Shown here piece by piece: positions 27,107 to 36,347 of a stretch of 64,000 nt of DNA. The notes under the pieces were generated by a model. The model searched no databases, was not told the DNA's origin, and saw only the letters and a program-made list of their open reading frames with translations. Positions within the stretch are counted from its first letter, which is position 1, and each line of letters opens with the position of its first letter. Source of the DNA: Nibrella saemangeumensis (GTDB taxonomy: Bacteria; Bacteroidota; Bacteroidia; Cytophagales; Spirosomataceae); NCBI RefSeq assembly GCF_039541915.1, contig NZ_BAABHD010000022.1:310001-374000 (forward strand), written 5' to 3'. The translations under genes were made by a program, and so were the position numbers.

Positions 27107-27757
27107 TCAGACGGTCTGGGAAACAGAAGTAAGGGTCTGCCGGGCCACCTGCCAGACAGATTCGACCGGCAGACCCGATAAACTGAAATCCTGGTGGGAG
27201 GAGAGCAGGAAATTGACGCCCTGTTGTCGCCCGGTTTGAATAAGATCCGCAACGGTATGTGTTGCGTTCTGGTCGAGGGTGATCAGCGGTTCGTCGAGCA
27301 GGATCAGTCGGGGGTTGCCCAGAAAAGCCATAATCAGCGATACCTTTTTCAGCATTCCGCTGGAGTACGTACCAACCGGCGTTTTCAGGAAGTCCGCCAC
27401 GGCAAACCGCCCGATCAGTTCGCTAATCTGGCTTTGGGGAGCCTGTTTGGCCGAGGCAACCCAGTTTATCAGCTCCCAGCCGGTTAGAAACTCCGGATAG
27501 AAAGGCTCCGCTTCGCCGTAATTAACCCTAAGCCGGTACGCCACCGGATGCCGGCGCAGGTCATACTGACCATCCAGCAGCACCGTGCCATCATAGGGTA
27601 ACAACCCGGCAATAATCTTAAACAGGGTGGTTTTGCCGGAGCCATTCTGACCTTTCAGCCAGTGAATGCCGGGAGCAAAGTCGATGGCTGGCACCGACAG
27701 CACTAACCGGCCACTATATGATTTATTCAGGTTTTGAACGGATAGAATAGGGGGCAT
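27107..27757 (-). CDS. ABC transporter ATP-binding protein
   Basis: This 216-residue nucleotide-binding subunit has Walker A GQNGSGKTT (about 37-45), the signature YSSGMLKKV, Walker B LILLDEP and a switch His in LLSSHQD. It is short, like the ATPases of the CcmA/ABC-2 exporter group. It is directly followed by its likely permease. The pair has its own transcript, since a terminator for the haloperoxidase gene lies upstream. Confidence 0.92.
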   Translation of the reverse strand: MPPILSVQNLNKSYSGRLVLSVPAIDFAPGIHWLKGQNGSGKTTLFKIIAGLLPYDGTVLLDGQYDLRRHPVAYRLRVNYGEAEPFYPEFLTGWELINWVASAKQAPQSQISELIGRFAVADFLKTPVGTYSSGMLKKVSLIMAFLGNPRLILLDEPLITLDQNATHTVADLIQTGRQQGVNFLLSSHQDFSLSGLPVESVWQVARQTLTSVSQTV

Positions 27758-27775
27758 ACCAAAGTTAGTTCACAT

Positions 27776-27803
27776 AAAAAAGCCGGAAGAGATTCTTCCG
27801 GCT
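27776..27803 (-). terminator. Terminator of the haloperoxidase gene
   Basis: A 10-bp perfect stem AGCCGGAAGA / TCTTCCGGCT (27781-27790, 27794-27803) with the loop GAT is followed on the minus strand by TTTTT (27780-27776). Confidence 0.85.
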
Positions 27804-27825
27804 GATGAATGTATGTCAAATCTGG

Positions 27826-29193
27826 TTATTTTGAGGCAATGGTGCCGTCTTTTTTGGCTTTCAACTTGTGAAAAACGTAGGCACCCAACTGCTGGCCCTG
27901 TAGGTTTCCCAGCTCCAGGGCATCGCGGAAGTGGATACCACCGTAAAGCCGGCTGTACGATGCCTCAACCGCAGCTTCCCGCAGCGACTTGAACGAACGT
28001 ACGCCATGGCCGTATGGATGCTCAGTTGAATCAGTAAATGCTACATTATCGCCGAACAGGTTTGTTAATACCTCGGCGGCTGCGGCCGAAATTACGCTGT
28101 GGCCGCTGGTATACTCGGGGAAGGCCGGCGTTTGCAGGTAAGGCGTCCATTTCGGGTCAATGTACTTATTGATGACCGTCTCCGGCCGGACGCGGTTGGT
28201 GCGGTATTTTTCGTCCCAGCAACTGATAAATCCGTCGGATAGAGCAAACGATGTCAGGGCGTAGGCCTCCACCGTCTGACCGAAATCCGCTTTCTTCTGA
28301 CGGGCTATTGTTTGCGTAATGGCCAGCCAGTGCCCACCGGGCGTCATTTTCTTGGAAGCGTATGACACGTGACCGGCTACGTTCATAACAAAAGCGTTGT
28401 CGTCCCAGAAATAGGCGATTTTTTTCTGCTCTTCGGTCAGGTTTTTGCCAAGTTCGTATACCTCTTCGGTAAGCTTACTAAAGGGGCTTCCTTTCTTTAC
28501 ATTATAAGCGGCCGGACGGGGCGGCATGAACTGGGAGCAGGTATCCATCACCCAGCAGCGGATTTTGGCCCACTGCGGCTCGGCGGCATCCATGTAGGCG
28601 GGTGGCGTTGGTACCCAGGTCCCTTCTTCGTTAGTCACCGTATGCTTAAAGCCCCGGGTTTGCTTATAGGTATCTTTGCTGGCGAAATCGAGAATATGTT
28701 TGGCCACGGCATCGCCGTACGCAACCGAGCGCTCGTAGACTTCGTCGGGCATACCATCCTGCCTGTACTGCTCGTAAAAGTTCTTTTCAAAGTCGTCAAA
28801 GAAGTTGGCGGAGAATGTCAGCGCCCGGCCTACGACCAGAAAGGCCCGCGTACTGGCAAGCGGATAGCAATACTCCTGACCAGCTTCCGGCTTTGGTGGG
28901 GTGTCGTATTTCTTCAGCTTGCCGGCCATCGATTCGTACTTTGGCTGACCGGGCAGCATAGCTTCATAGCCTGCGAGATTGGCGTACGAATAAATCCGGC
29001 TGGCAACGGGAGGGGAGAAAATATCGTGGATGACAACCTCCGTCAATTTGTTAAGGCACTGGTTGTAGCGCTCCGGGTTAGAGGCTTTAGCATTGTACTC
29101 GTCGGGGGTGGCTTTCTTCTGGCAACCGGCTGCGCTCCACAGGACAATGAGCAGCAACCAGCCAAGCTTTCGGTACGTATTCATCTTCATCAT
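27826..29193 (-). CDS. Vanadium-dependent haloperoxidase-type lipoprotein (PAP2 superfamily)
   Basis: This 455-residue protein has a lipoprotein signal (LLIVLWSAAGC, Cys24). The vanadate/phosphate site of the PAP2/haloperoxidase superfamily is complete: K329-x6-R336-P337 (KYRTNRVRP), S363-G364-H365 (TSGH) and R415/H421 (SRLYGGIH), with H421 the expected vanadate ligand. Such enzymes use H2O2 to oxidise halides, or act as acid phosphatases when phosphate is bound; sequence alone does not decide. It is the last gene of the susC-susD-VCBS-VCBS block, 90 bp after the previous stop and with a possible promoter of its own. Confidence 0.88.
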   Translation of the reverse strand: MMKMNTYRKLGWLLLIVLWSAAGCQKKATPDEYNAKASNPERYNQCLNKLTEVVIHDIFSPPVASRIYSYANLAGYEAMLPGQPKYESMAGKLKKYDTPPKPEAGQEYCYPLASTRAFLVVGRALTFSANFFDDFEKNFYEQYRQDGMPDEVYERSVAYGDAVAKHILDFASKDTYKQTRGFKHTVTNEEGTWVPTPPAYMDAAEPQWAKIRCWVMDTCSQFMPPRPAAYNVKKGSPFSKLTEEVYELGKNLTEEQKKIAYFWDDNAFVMNVAGHVSYASKKMTPGGHWLAITQTIARQKKADFGQTVEAYALTSFALSDGFISCWDEKYRTNRVRPETVINKYIDPKWTPYLQTPAFPEYTSGHSVISAAAAEVLTNLFGDNVAFTDSTEHPYGHGVRSFKSLREAAVEASYSRLYGGIHFRDALELGNLQGQQLGAYVFHKLKAKKDGTIASK

Positions 29194-29216
29194 ACAAGTT
29201 GTCCTTAAGCGGAATA

Positions 29217-29224
29217 CAAATTTA
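29217..29224 (-). promoter_or_regulatory. Candidate -7 box for the haloperoxidase gene
   Basis: TAAATTTG on the minus strand is an exact TAnnTTTG match 24 bp upstream of the ATG. No -33 TTTG is found at the usual distance, so it may be weak or spurious. Confidence 0.35.
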
Positions 29225-29283
29225 CCCTAAAAAAACTATATTATCTTGGTAGGGTACTGATTAAAATCAACTTAAAGGCTGAT

Positions 29284-32200
29284 TTATGGACGCCAGGCTG
29301 CCAACAGGTTGGCTTGTCTGAGGGTCTGAAACACCTGTAAAGGGGCTCCATTCCGGGCTACCAGCCACAGGGGACCTGCCGGTGTTCTCACGGGTTTTAT
29401 ATCCCGGATTTCCCCGTCGAGCCAGAAGCCTGAGTCTGCCGGCGACAGGGCCGAGAAGCCTCCCTTGCCGTTGTTGCGGAGTATAAGACCGTAATTGGCA
29501 TCATACCGGCCCTGGTAGGTGCTGACACCGTAGAAGTTACCGCCCGCCAGGATGTCGAGGTAGCCGTCATTATCGACATCTGCGGCCTGTAAGGCGAACA
29601 GTTTAGACACCTGCGCCAGTAATGGCAGTTCATGGACCACAAATTGCCCACCCTGATTTTCCAGATACACAGAGGCAAACTGATTCACCTGGTATTCTTC
29701 GGCGCTTTTGAGCTCATCTCCTTTAAAGATGTCATCGATTGGTTTACCGGCAATGGATTTGTAATCAGTAAACCGTTTGTTGATAATGCCCGGCATCTGT
29801 TTACCCAGCTCATCTTTGAACGCAACCGGGTACCAGCTGCCGTCAATATCGTAGGCCAGTATCTGCTCCAGGCTCTGATTATTATCCACATCTTTTACCC
29901 ACATCCGCAGTTGAGAGTCCGGCCGTTTGCGGAATTTGGTGTTGGTGCCCAGGTTACCGGCAATCAGGTCCATGTCGCCGTCTTTATCGAAGTCAGCCGC
30001 CAGCAGGCTCTGATAGAAGCCGTTGAGGGGTGTCTTATCAGCCACCAGGTTTTCAACGGCCTCCAGTTTTCCGCCCTGATTGGCGAAGATGCGGATGGGC
30101 ATCCAGTCGCCGGCCAGAATCAGGTCGAGGTCCTTATCGCCATCGTAATCGGCCCAGACCGCATCGGTAATCATGCCGGCCTTGCGCAGGTCGGGGGCCC
30201 GTTGGTCCGTCTGGTCGGTAAAGCGTCCCTTGCCGTCGTTAATCAGCAAATACGAATCCGGAATCCGGCCGTACTGGAAGGCAATGACCCGCCCGCCGAC
30301 AAACAGATCCAAGTCACCATCCCGGTCAATGTCTACCGGTCGAACACAGCTTTTGTGGACATACATGGGCGGCAGGCCGTTGGAGCGGCTGAAATTACCC
30401 TTGCCGTCGTTCAGGTAGAGCCGGTCGAGCTGCTCGGGCATTTTGTCGTAGAACTCATTGCCACCAGACACTACGTACAGGTCCAGATCTTTGTCGCCAT
30501 CGGCATCAAAAAAGGTCGCATCCACATCTTCGTAAACCGAATCGGCGGCAAATACCGGCTGGGTAGCGGCCACAAAACGGCCGTTGGCCTGCTGGAGCAT
30601 CAGACTTCCTGCCTGCCATTTGGCTCCGCCGGCGTAAAAATCCTCCAGACCGTCGCCGTTGACATCGCCCACCGCCAGCTTCGGCCCTTCGGTCGAAATT
30701 TTAAACGGTATCAGCGACTCGCGGACCATATCATAATAGGCGACGTTTTCCTTATGGGTATAACTCATACCTGCCTGACCGGAAATATCGGCAAACAACG
30801 GCTGCTGCGCCGGAGCCGTGTAGCGGAACCCTTTGGCGTCCAGCTGCGCATCGGTTTGTTTCAGCGTCAGCGTTTGATTAGTCTGTACATTGGTCCGGAC
30901 CTCCATCCGCTGGTTAGGCCAGATCACGATCAGTGAATCAAAGGTAGCCGTTTCGCCCATCCCGAAGTTCAGCACCGGCTCTACCGACGATTCAAATCCA
31001 CGTGTCGGCATCAGTTGCTGCACCTGTATACCGACTTTCGTCTTGATAACCACCTTCGCGCCAATGCCAAACGTATTCGGAGTTTCACCGGCCAGGCGAA
31101 CTTTCAGGAAGCGGTTGTTCGGGAACAGCGTACTGGCCTGATTCTGGTGCAGACCGGCGGGGTCGTTGATGTTGTTCGTAACCAGATCCAGGTCACCATC
31201 GTTGTCCAGATCGGCATAAACGGCTCCGTTGGAGAACGTCGGCATATCGAAACCCCAGACCTGCGACTTGTCTTCAAACCGGAGACTGGCTGTGCCCCGG
31301 TACAGGTAGTTATGGACCTTCCCCTCCGGCATCATGGCGATTGCCCGCTGGTCGAGCGAGTTGGAGGTCTCCATGGCGTACCGCAGCGAATCGTCGGAGG
31401 CAAACTTGGTGTAGTCGAGGTTATTGGGCCGGTGAACAATGCCGTTGGAGACAAACAGGTCTTTATGGCCGTCGTTGTCGTAGTCGGCCAGCAGGGGAGA
31501 CCAGCTCCAGTCGGTAGCGGCAATGCCCGCCATTGAGCCCACTTCCATGAACTTCTGGCCCGACAAACTAAGCTGCAGACAGTTCCGGCTGTACTGGTTC
31601 ATGTAGCCATAGGCCAGCTTGTACTGGTAGATGTCCAGCGGATCTTCGCCCATGGATGATTTCTCGACGGTTTCATCTTCCGGGTACATATCCAGGGTCA
31701 CTATATCCGGGTAACCATCATTGTTGACGTCGGCAATGTCGTTACCCATCGAAAAGCGGCTGACGTGGGCAAAGGCCTGGCGGCTGGTTTCGGTAAAAGT
31801 ACTGTTGCCGTTATTGAGGTAATAATAGTCGTCTTCGTGGAAGTCGTTCGATACGTAAATGTCTTCCCAGCCATCGTTGTTGATGTCGGCAACCGAGATT
31901 CCCAGGCCATAGCCCATGGCCGCGCCATAGATCCCACTTTTCTCGCTCACATCCACAAACTTTACCGGCTTCTTACTGGCCAGAGAGTCCTTGCCGCCTG
32001 CCATTGGGTTCATAAATAACCGGTCCCCCGACTCATTATGCCGTAGGTGACGGGTCGATACGCGGTCGTAGCTGCGGGAGGTGTGTACCGCATGGTTGAG
32101 CAGGTAACAGTCCAGATCACCATCGTGGTCGTAGTCGAAGAAGGCAGCCTGGGTAGAGAAGCCGGTGAAGTCCAGCCCATAATCGGCGGCTTTTTCGGTA

Positions 32201-32688
32201 AAGGTTGGCGGACCGCCGTTGCGGGAACCGTTGTTGATATAGAGTTCATTAGACCCCTCCAGGCCCCGGAAATTACCCACCGCCGAGACATAGATGTCCA
32301 GCAGGCCGTCGCCGTTGACGTCGGCCATGGTTACGCCGGTCTGCCAGTCGGAGAAGCCCTCCACGCCGGCTTCTTCGGAAATGTCTTCAAAGGTAAAGTT
32401 CCCCTTGTTCAGGTAGAGCTTGTTTTTACCTTGGTTGGAGACAAAATACAGGTCAGTGAGTCCGTCGTTGTTAATGTCGCCGGCTGCCACCCCGGCCCCG
32501 TTGTAGAAGTACAGGTAATCCAGCAGGTTTAGTTTCTCCGTTTCCTTAAGCTGATTGACAAAGCTGATCCCGGTCTGGGTGGAATCGAGGGTTTCAAAAA
32601 GCGGTTTTTCAGAAATTGATCTCAATTGCTGGCACCCGACGAGCAGCAGGGCTCCGGCGGTTACCACACTTATAATACGTTTCATCAT
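29284..32688 (-). CDS. VCBS/FG-GAP repeat lipoprotein with ASPIC/UnbV domain, copy A
   Basis: This 1134-residue lipoprotein (signal ending LLLVGC, Cys19) is built of FG-GAP/VCBS repeats with calcium-binding loops of the form D-x-[ND]-x-D-G-x-x-D. About fourteen are visible, such as DINNDGLTDLYF, DVNGDGLLDIYV, DYDNDGHKDLFV, DVNGDGLEDFYAG and DVDNDGYLDILAG. Near residues 525-600 an ASPIC/UnbV domain interrupts them (GIGAKVVIKT, then PTRGFESS). The expected fold is two beta-propellers joined by that domain, displayed at the outer membrane. The gene follows its paralogue by 3 bp. Function of such pairs is not established; binding or presenting a ligand to SusCD is an inference. Confidence 0.85.
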   Translation of the reverse strand: MMKRIISVVTAGALLLVGCQQLRSISEKPLFETLDSTQTGISFVNQLKETEKLNLLDYLYFYNGAGVAAGDINNDGLTDLYFVSNQGKNKLYLNKGNFTFEDISEEAGVEGFSDWQTGVTMADVNGDGLLDIYVSAVGNFRGLEGSNELYINNGSRNGGPPTFTEKAADYGLDFTGFSTQAAFFDYDHDGDLDCYLLNHAVHTSRSYDRVSTRHLRHNESGDRLFMNPMAGGKDSLASKKPVKFVDVSEKSGIYGAAMGYGLGISVADINNDGWEDIYVSNDFHEDDYYYLNNGNSTFTETSRQAFAHVSRFSMGNDIADVNNDGYPDIVTLDMYPEDETVEKSSMGEDPLDIYQYKLAYGYMNQYSRNCLQLSLSGQKFMEVGSMAGIAATDWSWSPLLADYDNDGHKDLFVSNGIVHRPNNLDYTKFASDDSLRYAMETSNSLDQRAIAMMPEGKVHNYLYRGTASLRFEDKSQVWGFDMPTFSNGAVYADLDNDGDLDLVTNNINDPAGLHQNQASTLFPNNRFLKVRLAGETPNTFGIGAKVVIKTKVGIQVQQLMPTRGFESSVEPVLNFGMGETATFDSLIVIWPNQRMEVRTNVQTNQTLTLKQTDAQLDAKGFRYTAPAQQPLFADISGQAGMSYTHKENVAYYDMVRESLIPFKISTEGPKLAVGDVNGDGLEDFYAGGAKWQAGSLMLQQANGRFVAATQPVFAADSVYEDVDATFFDADGDKDLDLYVVSGGNEFYDKMPEQLDRLYLNDGKGNFSRSNGLPPMYVHKSCVRPVDIDRDGDLDLFVGGRVIAFQYGRIPDSYLLINDGKGRFTDQTDQRAPDLRKAGMITDAVWADYDGDKDLDLILAGDWMPIRIFANQGGKLEAVENLVADKTPLNGFYQSLLAADFDKDGDMDLIAGNLGTNTKFRKRPDSQLRMWVKDVDNNQSLEQILAYDIDGSWYPVAFKDELGKQMPGIINKRFTDYKSIAGKPIDDIFKGDELKSAEEYQVNQFASVYLENQGGQFVVHELPLLAQVSKLFALQAADVDNDGYLDILAGGNFYGVSTYQGRYDANYGLILRNNGKGGFSALSPADSGFWLDGEIRDIKPVRTPAGPLWLVARNGAPLQVFQTLRQANLLAAWRP

Positions 32689-32691
32689 AGG

Positions 32692-35600
32692 TTAGTTGAC
32701 GTTACGGGCGGCTATCAGCCTTTCCTGGTTACGCAGGGTAAGCACCTGCACCCGATCGTTATTTTTTGCAATGATCAATTGCCCCTGGGCCAACCGCTTC
32801 AGGTGCCGTACCTGCCCCCGGATCAGTAAGCCGGACGTTGCTGGCGTCATTACCTCAAATGAGGGTTTCCCCCGGCTCCCGGTGCTGCGTAGTAGTAGGC
32901 CGTAACTGGCATCGTAACGGCCTATTTCGGGCAGTACGTCATAGAAGTTGCCGGCCAGCAGCAGGTCAGTGCGTCCGTCGCCGTCGTAGTCCAGCATTTC
33001 CACCCCACATACGGGCGAGAACTGTACCTCCGTCGGCAGGGATGAGAACGTTAACTGACCCTTGCCGTTGTTGAGGAGTATCGCCGACTCGCCGGTGAAT
33101 GCCTGTTGTACAACGGCCTTGCTTAAGGCATTTTCATCCACAATGTCCTTCAGCTTCTTGCCTGAGTAGTCGGCGTACTTGATGTATTTTTTCTTAATAG
33201 CGGGCATGGTCTTTTGCAGATCCTGCTTCAGCACCATGGGGTAAAGTTCACCCGTTTCGTCGGCGCAGTTGATGATCTGTTCGTACACGCCATTTCCGTC
33301 GAAATCATTGGTGTACAGTTCGGCCGGTACAGATTGCGTCGCTCTGATGCGGGAGTTCTGCCCCAGGTTACCCACTACCAGGTCCATATCGCCGTCGCCG
33401 TCCATATCGCCGGCTTTCACGCAGTTCCACCAGCCGTTGGTCTTCAGGGTTTCGCCGTTCGGGGCCTGAATGGCCAGGGCCGGATTCAGGCTTAGCCTGC
33501 CCCGCTTGTTTTCGAATACCTGGATGGGCATCCAGTCGCCCACCACAATCAGTTCGGGATAGCGGTCGCCGTTAAGGTCAGCCCAGGTGGCGGCCGTCAC
33601 CATGCCCAACTGCTCCGCTTCGGGGAGGTAGCGTTTGGTATAGTTTTTAAAATTGCCCGTACCGTCGTTGGTGAGCAGGTAGCTGGGCGGATTGTAGCCG
33701 TACTTTCCTGGTATCAGCCTTGAGCCTACAAACAGGTCGATATCGCCATCCCCATCGAAATCGGCGGCTGCTACGCAGGAGCCGCTGGCTTTCAGGCTCG
33801 GCAACCGCGTATCCGGCGTAAAGTTGCCCTTGCCGTCGTTCAGGAACAGCCGGTCGAGCAGTTCATCGGCTTCGCTATCGTACTCGTTGCTGCCCGTGAC
33901 CACATACAGGTCAAGGTCCTTATCGCCGTCGGCGTCAAAGAGAACGGCGGCTACGGCTTCGGCCGTGGTATCCTGCCGGATGGCCGCTGGTGTTTTCTCG
34001 GCGAAGGTGCCCCCCGGCTGTTGCAGGTAAAGGCGGCTGGGTTTGCCGTTGGCTCCCCCAAAAAAAACATCATCCAGGTTATCGCCGTTTACATCACCCG
34101 TTGCCAGGGCCGGCCCCTGGGTGGAGATCATCTGCTTGAGCAGTGGGTCGCGGTTGTAATCGACAAAACCGCTTTCCTGGTGTACAAACGAAAGACCGCT
34201 TTGCGACGAAATATCCCGGAAAGGCCCATCGGTAGTCGGATTGACTGGTTGCCAGATAGCCCTGGCGTCCTGGTGACGAAGGGTTAGCTGCTGGTTCGCC
34301 TGTGGCTGGCGGATAACCTGCATCCGGTCATCGGGCCAGATCACCCGCACGGAATCGATCCGGCTGTTGTCGCCCAGGCCGAATACCAGATTCAGGTCTA
34401 CGGAGGACTGAAAGCCCCGGTTGGGCATTTGTTGCAACACCTGTAACTGATCCGCCTGGTACACATACACTTTGGCCCCAATCGCATCCGGATTTTTGCC
34501 GGCCCCGGCCAGTTTTACCCTCAGAAAATTGGCTTTGCTGGTTTGCTCCGTCCGGTTCTGAAAGATAGATACAGGGCTATTGACGTTGTTGACAATCAGG
34601 TCCAGGTCGCCGTCATTGTCGAGGTCACCGTAGGCAGCTCCGTTGGAAAAGCCGGGTTCGCCCAGTCCCCAACCGGCGGCTTTGTTGACAAAGGTCAGAT
34701 TGCCTTCGTTTCGGAACGCGTAGTTGGGTATGGGTTCTGAGGGAGCCTTATCCAGAAACTCTTTAAAGTTGAACTGGCGCTGCCGGGCAATCTGCGCCAT
34801 ATTTTCCCGGTCGGCCAGAAAATTGACAAAGTCCTGATTGGTTACATCTTTGGCAATGCCGTTGGCCACGAAGATATCTTTCCGGCCGTCATTGTCCATG
34901 TCAAAGAGCAACGCCCCCCAGCTCCAGTCTGTCGAGTGAACCCCCGCAAAGCGGGCCACATCGCTGAAGATGGGCGTGGCACTTGGGGCCTGGGATGAGC
35001 CAGTTTTGACGCCCTGCCTGCCTGCCGGACCGCTACGTTCCCCCGCATCCTGCACCACCCCCCGGTTTAGGTGCAGCATATTCTGCATGTACTGGTAATG
35101 GAAGTCCCGTTCGAGCTTGATCTGAACAAGCTCATGGCTTTCAAACGTAGAAACCTTTTTGAGCCGCTGGTCGTTGCCGGGCAGCATGTCTGTTACAAAG
35201 ATGTCGAGCAGGCCGTCGTTATTCACATCCGCCACATCGGCTCCCATCGACGACAGACTGATATGATTCATGGCGTCCTTTACCGACTCCCGGAAGGTGC
35301 CGTCCTGGTTGTTGATGTACAGGTAATCGCGTTCGTAGAAGTCGTTGGAGATAAAAATATCGGGCCAGTTGTCTTCGTTGACATCACCGATGGTTATGCC
35401 CAGCCCGAAACCAATCAGGCTGCCGTAGATACCGGCCTTTTCGCTGACATCCGTGAACAGCTCCCCATCGTTGCGAAACAGTTTGTCGCCACCCAGGGAG
35501 TCCCGCTGCGCCCGCAGGTTAGCGTAGCCCAGCCGGCCTACTGGTGTGAAGCTGTTATTGAGCAGGTACATGTCCAGATCGCCGTCGCGGTCATAGTCAA

Positions 35601-36126
35601 AGAAGGCGGCATGAGTTGAGAAACCGTGATCATCCAGACCATACTCTTTAGCTTTCTCCGTAAAGGTGCCGTTACCGTTGTTGAGGTAGAGTTCATTGCC
35701 GCGTTCGTCGCCCGGACGGATACCAGCATTGCAGACGTATAAATCCAGCAGGCCATCACCATTGACATCGGCGAAGGTAGCGCCGGTACTCCAGTCGTGT
35801 TTGCCGGCTACCCCGGCTTTGGCGGTGATGTCTTCAAACGCCAGGTTGCCTTTGTTGAGGTAGAGCTTATTGTCGCCCATGTTGGCGATCAGGAAGACAT
35901 CCGGCAACCCATCCTTGTTGATATCGCCGATGGCTACGCCACCGCCGTTATAGAAGTTGCGGTAATTGAAGATGTTGAAATCTTTGTCGTCGGTAACGGT
36001 ATTGGTGAAGTGAATATGGGTCTGCTCAGCCGAAAGCTGTTTAAAAAGCTGGTCATCGGAGGTAGTTTGCCCGAACCGGCAACCTGCCGCAACAACCAGA
36101 AGGAAAAAGACAAGCCGGTGACGCAT
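32692..36126 (-). CDS. VCBS/FG-GAP repeat lipoprotein with ASPIC/UnbV domain, copy B
   Basis: The preferred start is the ATG at 36124-36126 (MRHRLVFFLLVVAAGC), which gives a compact lipoprotein signal; the upstream ATG at 36154-36156 overlaps a good -7 box and would not be transcribed from it. The 1144-residue product has the same plan as copy A: about fourteen calcium loops (DINKDGLPDVFL, DVNGDGLLDLYV, DYDRDGDLDMYL, DMDNDGRKDIFV, DLNGDRYPELIVV, DYDGDGRTDLLLAG) and a central ASPIC/UnbV domain near 555-630 (AIGAKVYVYQ, PNRGFQSS). It differs by an insert at about 368-385 rich in Gly, Ser and Ala. It heads the VCBS pair. Confidence 0.85.
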   Translation of the reverse strand: MRHRLVFFLLVVAAGCRFGQTTSDDQLFKQLSAEQTHIHFTNTVTDDKDFNIFNYRNFYNGGGVAIGDINKDGLPDVFLIANMGDNKLYLNKGNLAFEDITAKAGVAGKHDWSTGATFADVNGDGLLDLYVCNAGIRPGDERGNELYLNNGNGTFTEKAKEYGLDDHGFSTHAAFFDYDRDGDLDMYLLNNSFTPVGRLGYANLRAQRDSLGGDKLFRNDGELFTDVSEKAGIYGSLIGFGLGITIGDVNEDNWPDIFISNDFYERDYLYINNQDGTFRESVKDAMNHISLSSMGADVADVNNDGLLDIFVTDMLPGNDQRLKKVSTFESHELVQIKLERDFHYQYMQNMLHLNRGVVQDAGERSGPAGRQGVKTGSSQAPSATPIFSDVARFAGVHSTDWSWGALLFDMDNDGRKDIFVANGIAKDVTNQDFVNFLADRENMAQIARQRQFNFKEFLDKAPSEPIPNYAFRNEGNLTFVNKAAGWGLGEPGFSNGAAYGDLDNDGDLDLIVNNVNSPVSIFQNRTEQTSKANFLRVKLAGAGKNPDAIGAKVYVYQADQLQVLQQMPNRGFQSSVDLNLVFGLGDNSRIDSVRVIWPDDRMQVIRQPQANQQLTLRHQDARAIWQPVNPTTDGPFRDISSQSGLSFVHQESGFVDYNRDPLLKQMISTQGPALATGDVNGDNLDDVFFGGANGKPSRLYLQQPGGTFAEKTPAAIRQDTTAEAVAAVLFDADGDKDLDLYVVTGSNEYDSEADELLDRLFLNDGKGNFTPDTRLPSLKASGSCVAAADFDGDGDIDLFVGSRLIPGKYGYNPPSYLLTNDGTGNFKNYTKRYLPEAEQLGMVTAATWADLNGDRYPELIVVGDWMPIQVFENKRGRLSLNPALAIQAPNGETLKTNGWWNCVKAGDMDGDGDMDLVVGNLGQNSRIRATQSVPAELYTNDFDGNGVYEQIINCADETGELYPMVLKQDLQKTMPAIKKKYIKYADYSGKKLKDIVDENALSKAVVQQAFTGESAILLNNGKGQLTFSSLPTEVQFSPVCGVEMLDYDGDGRTDLLLAGNFYDVLPEIGRYDASYGLLLRSTGSRGKPSFEVMTPATSGLLIRGQVRHLKRLAQGQLIIAKNNDRVQVLTLRNQERLIAARNVN

Positions 36127-36153
36127 GTATCGCTTTATAGGGTAAAACAAATT

Positions 36154-36161
36154 CAAATTTA
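36154..36161 (-). promoter_or_regulatory. Candidate -7 box for the VCBS pair
   Basis: TAAATTTG on the minus strand matches TAnnTTTG and would start transcription about 20 nt before the ATG at 36126. It supports the shorter start of copy B and a transcript separate from susCD. No clear -33 element. Confidence 0.4.
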
Positions 36162-36294
36162 CGGAATATTAGCGGGTAATAAAGGACTTGTACTGACAAT
36201 CAGCGGGGTCCCTTTCAGATAACGCTGGCAGTGGACGGAATAATGAGTTCTAACCAATACTTAATGTGCCGGCTGATGGCATGACCGGTAATCA

Positions 36295-36324
36295 AAAAGC
36301 CCTCCCCGACCGGGGAGGGCTTTT
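36295..36324 (-). terminator. Terminator of the susCD operon
   Basis: A 13-bp perfect stem AAAAGCCCTCCCC / GGGGAGGGCTTTT with the loop GACC lies 24 bp after the susD stop. It continues into T on both strands. Confidence 0.88.
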
Positions 36325-36347
36325 GAACTGACATTCGGGAACCAGGC

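Noticed and set aside
29632..30936. 434-codon open frame antisense to the VCBS copy A gene
   Set aside because: It mirrors the D-x-D-rich, GC-biased coding of the sense gene, has no recognisable domain and overlaps a clear lipoprotein gene in full.
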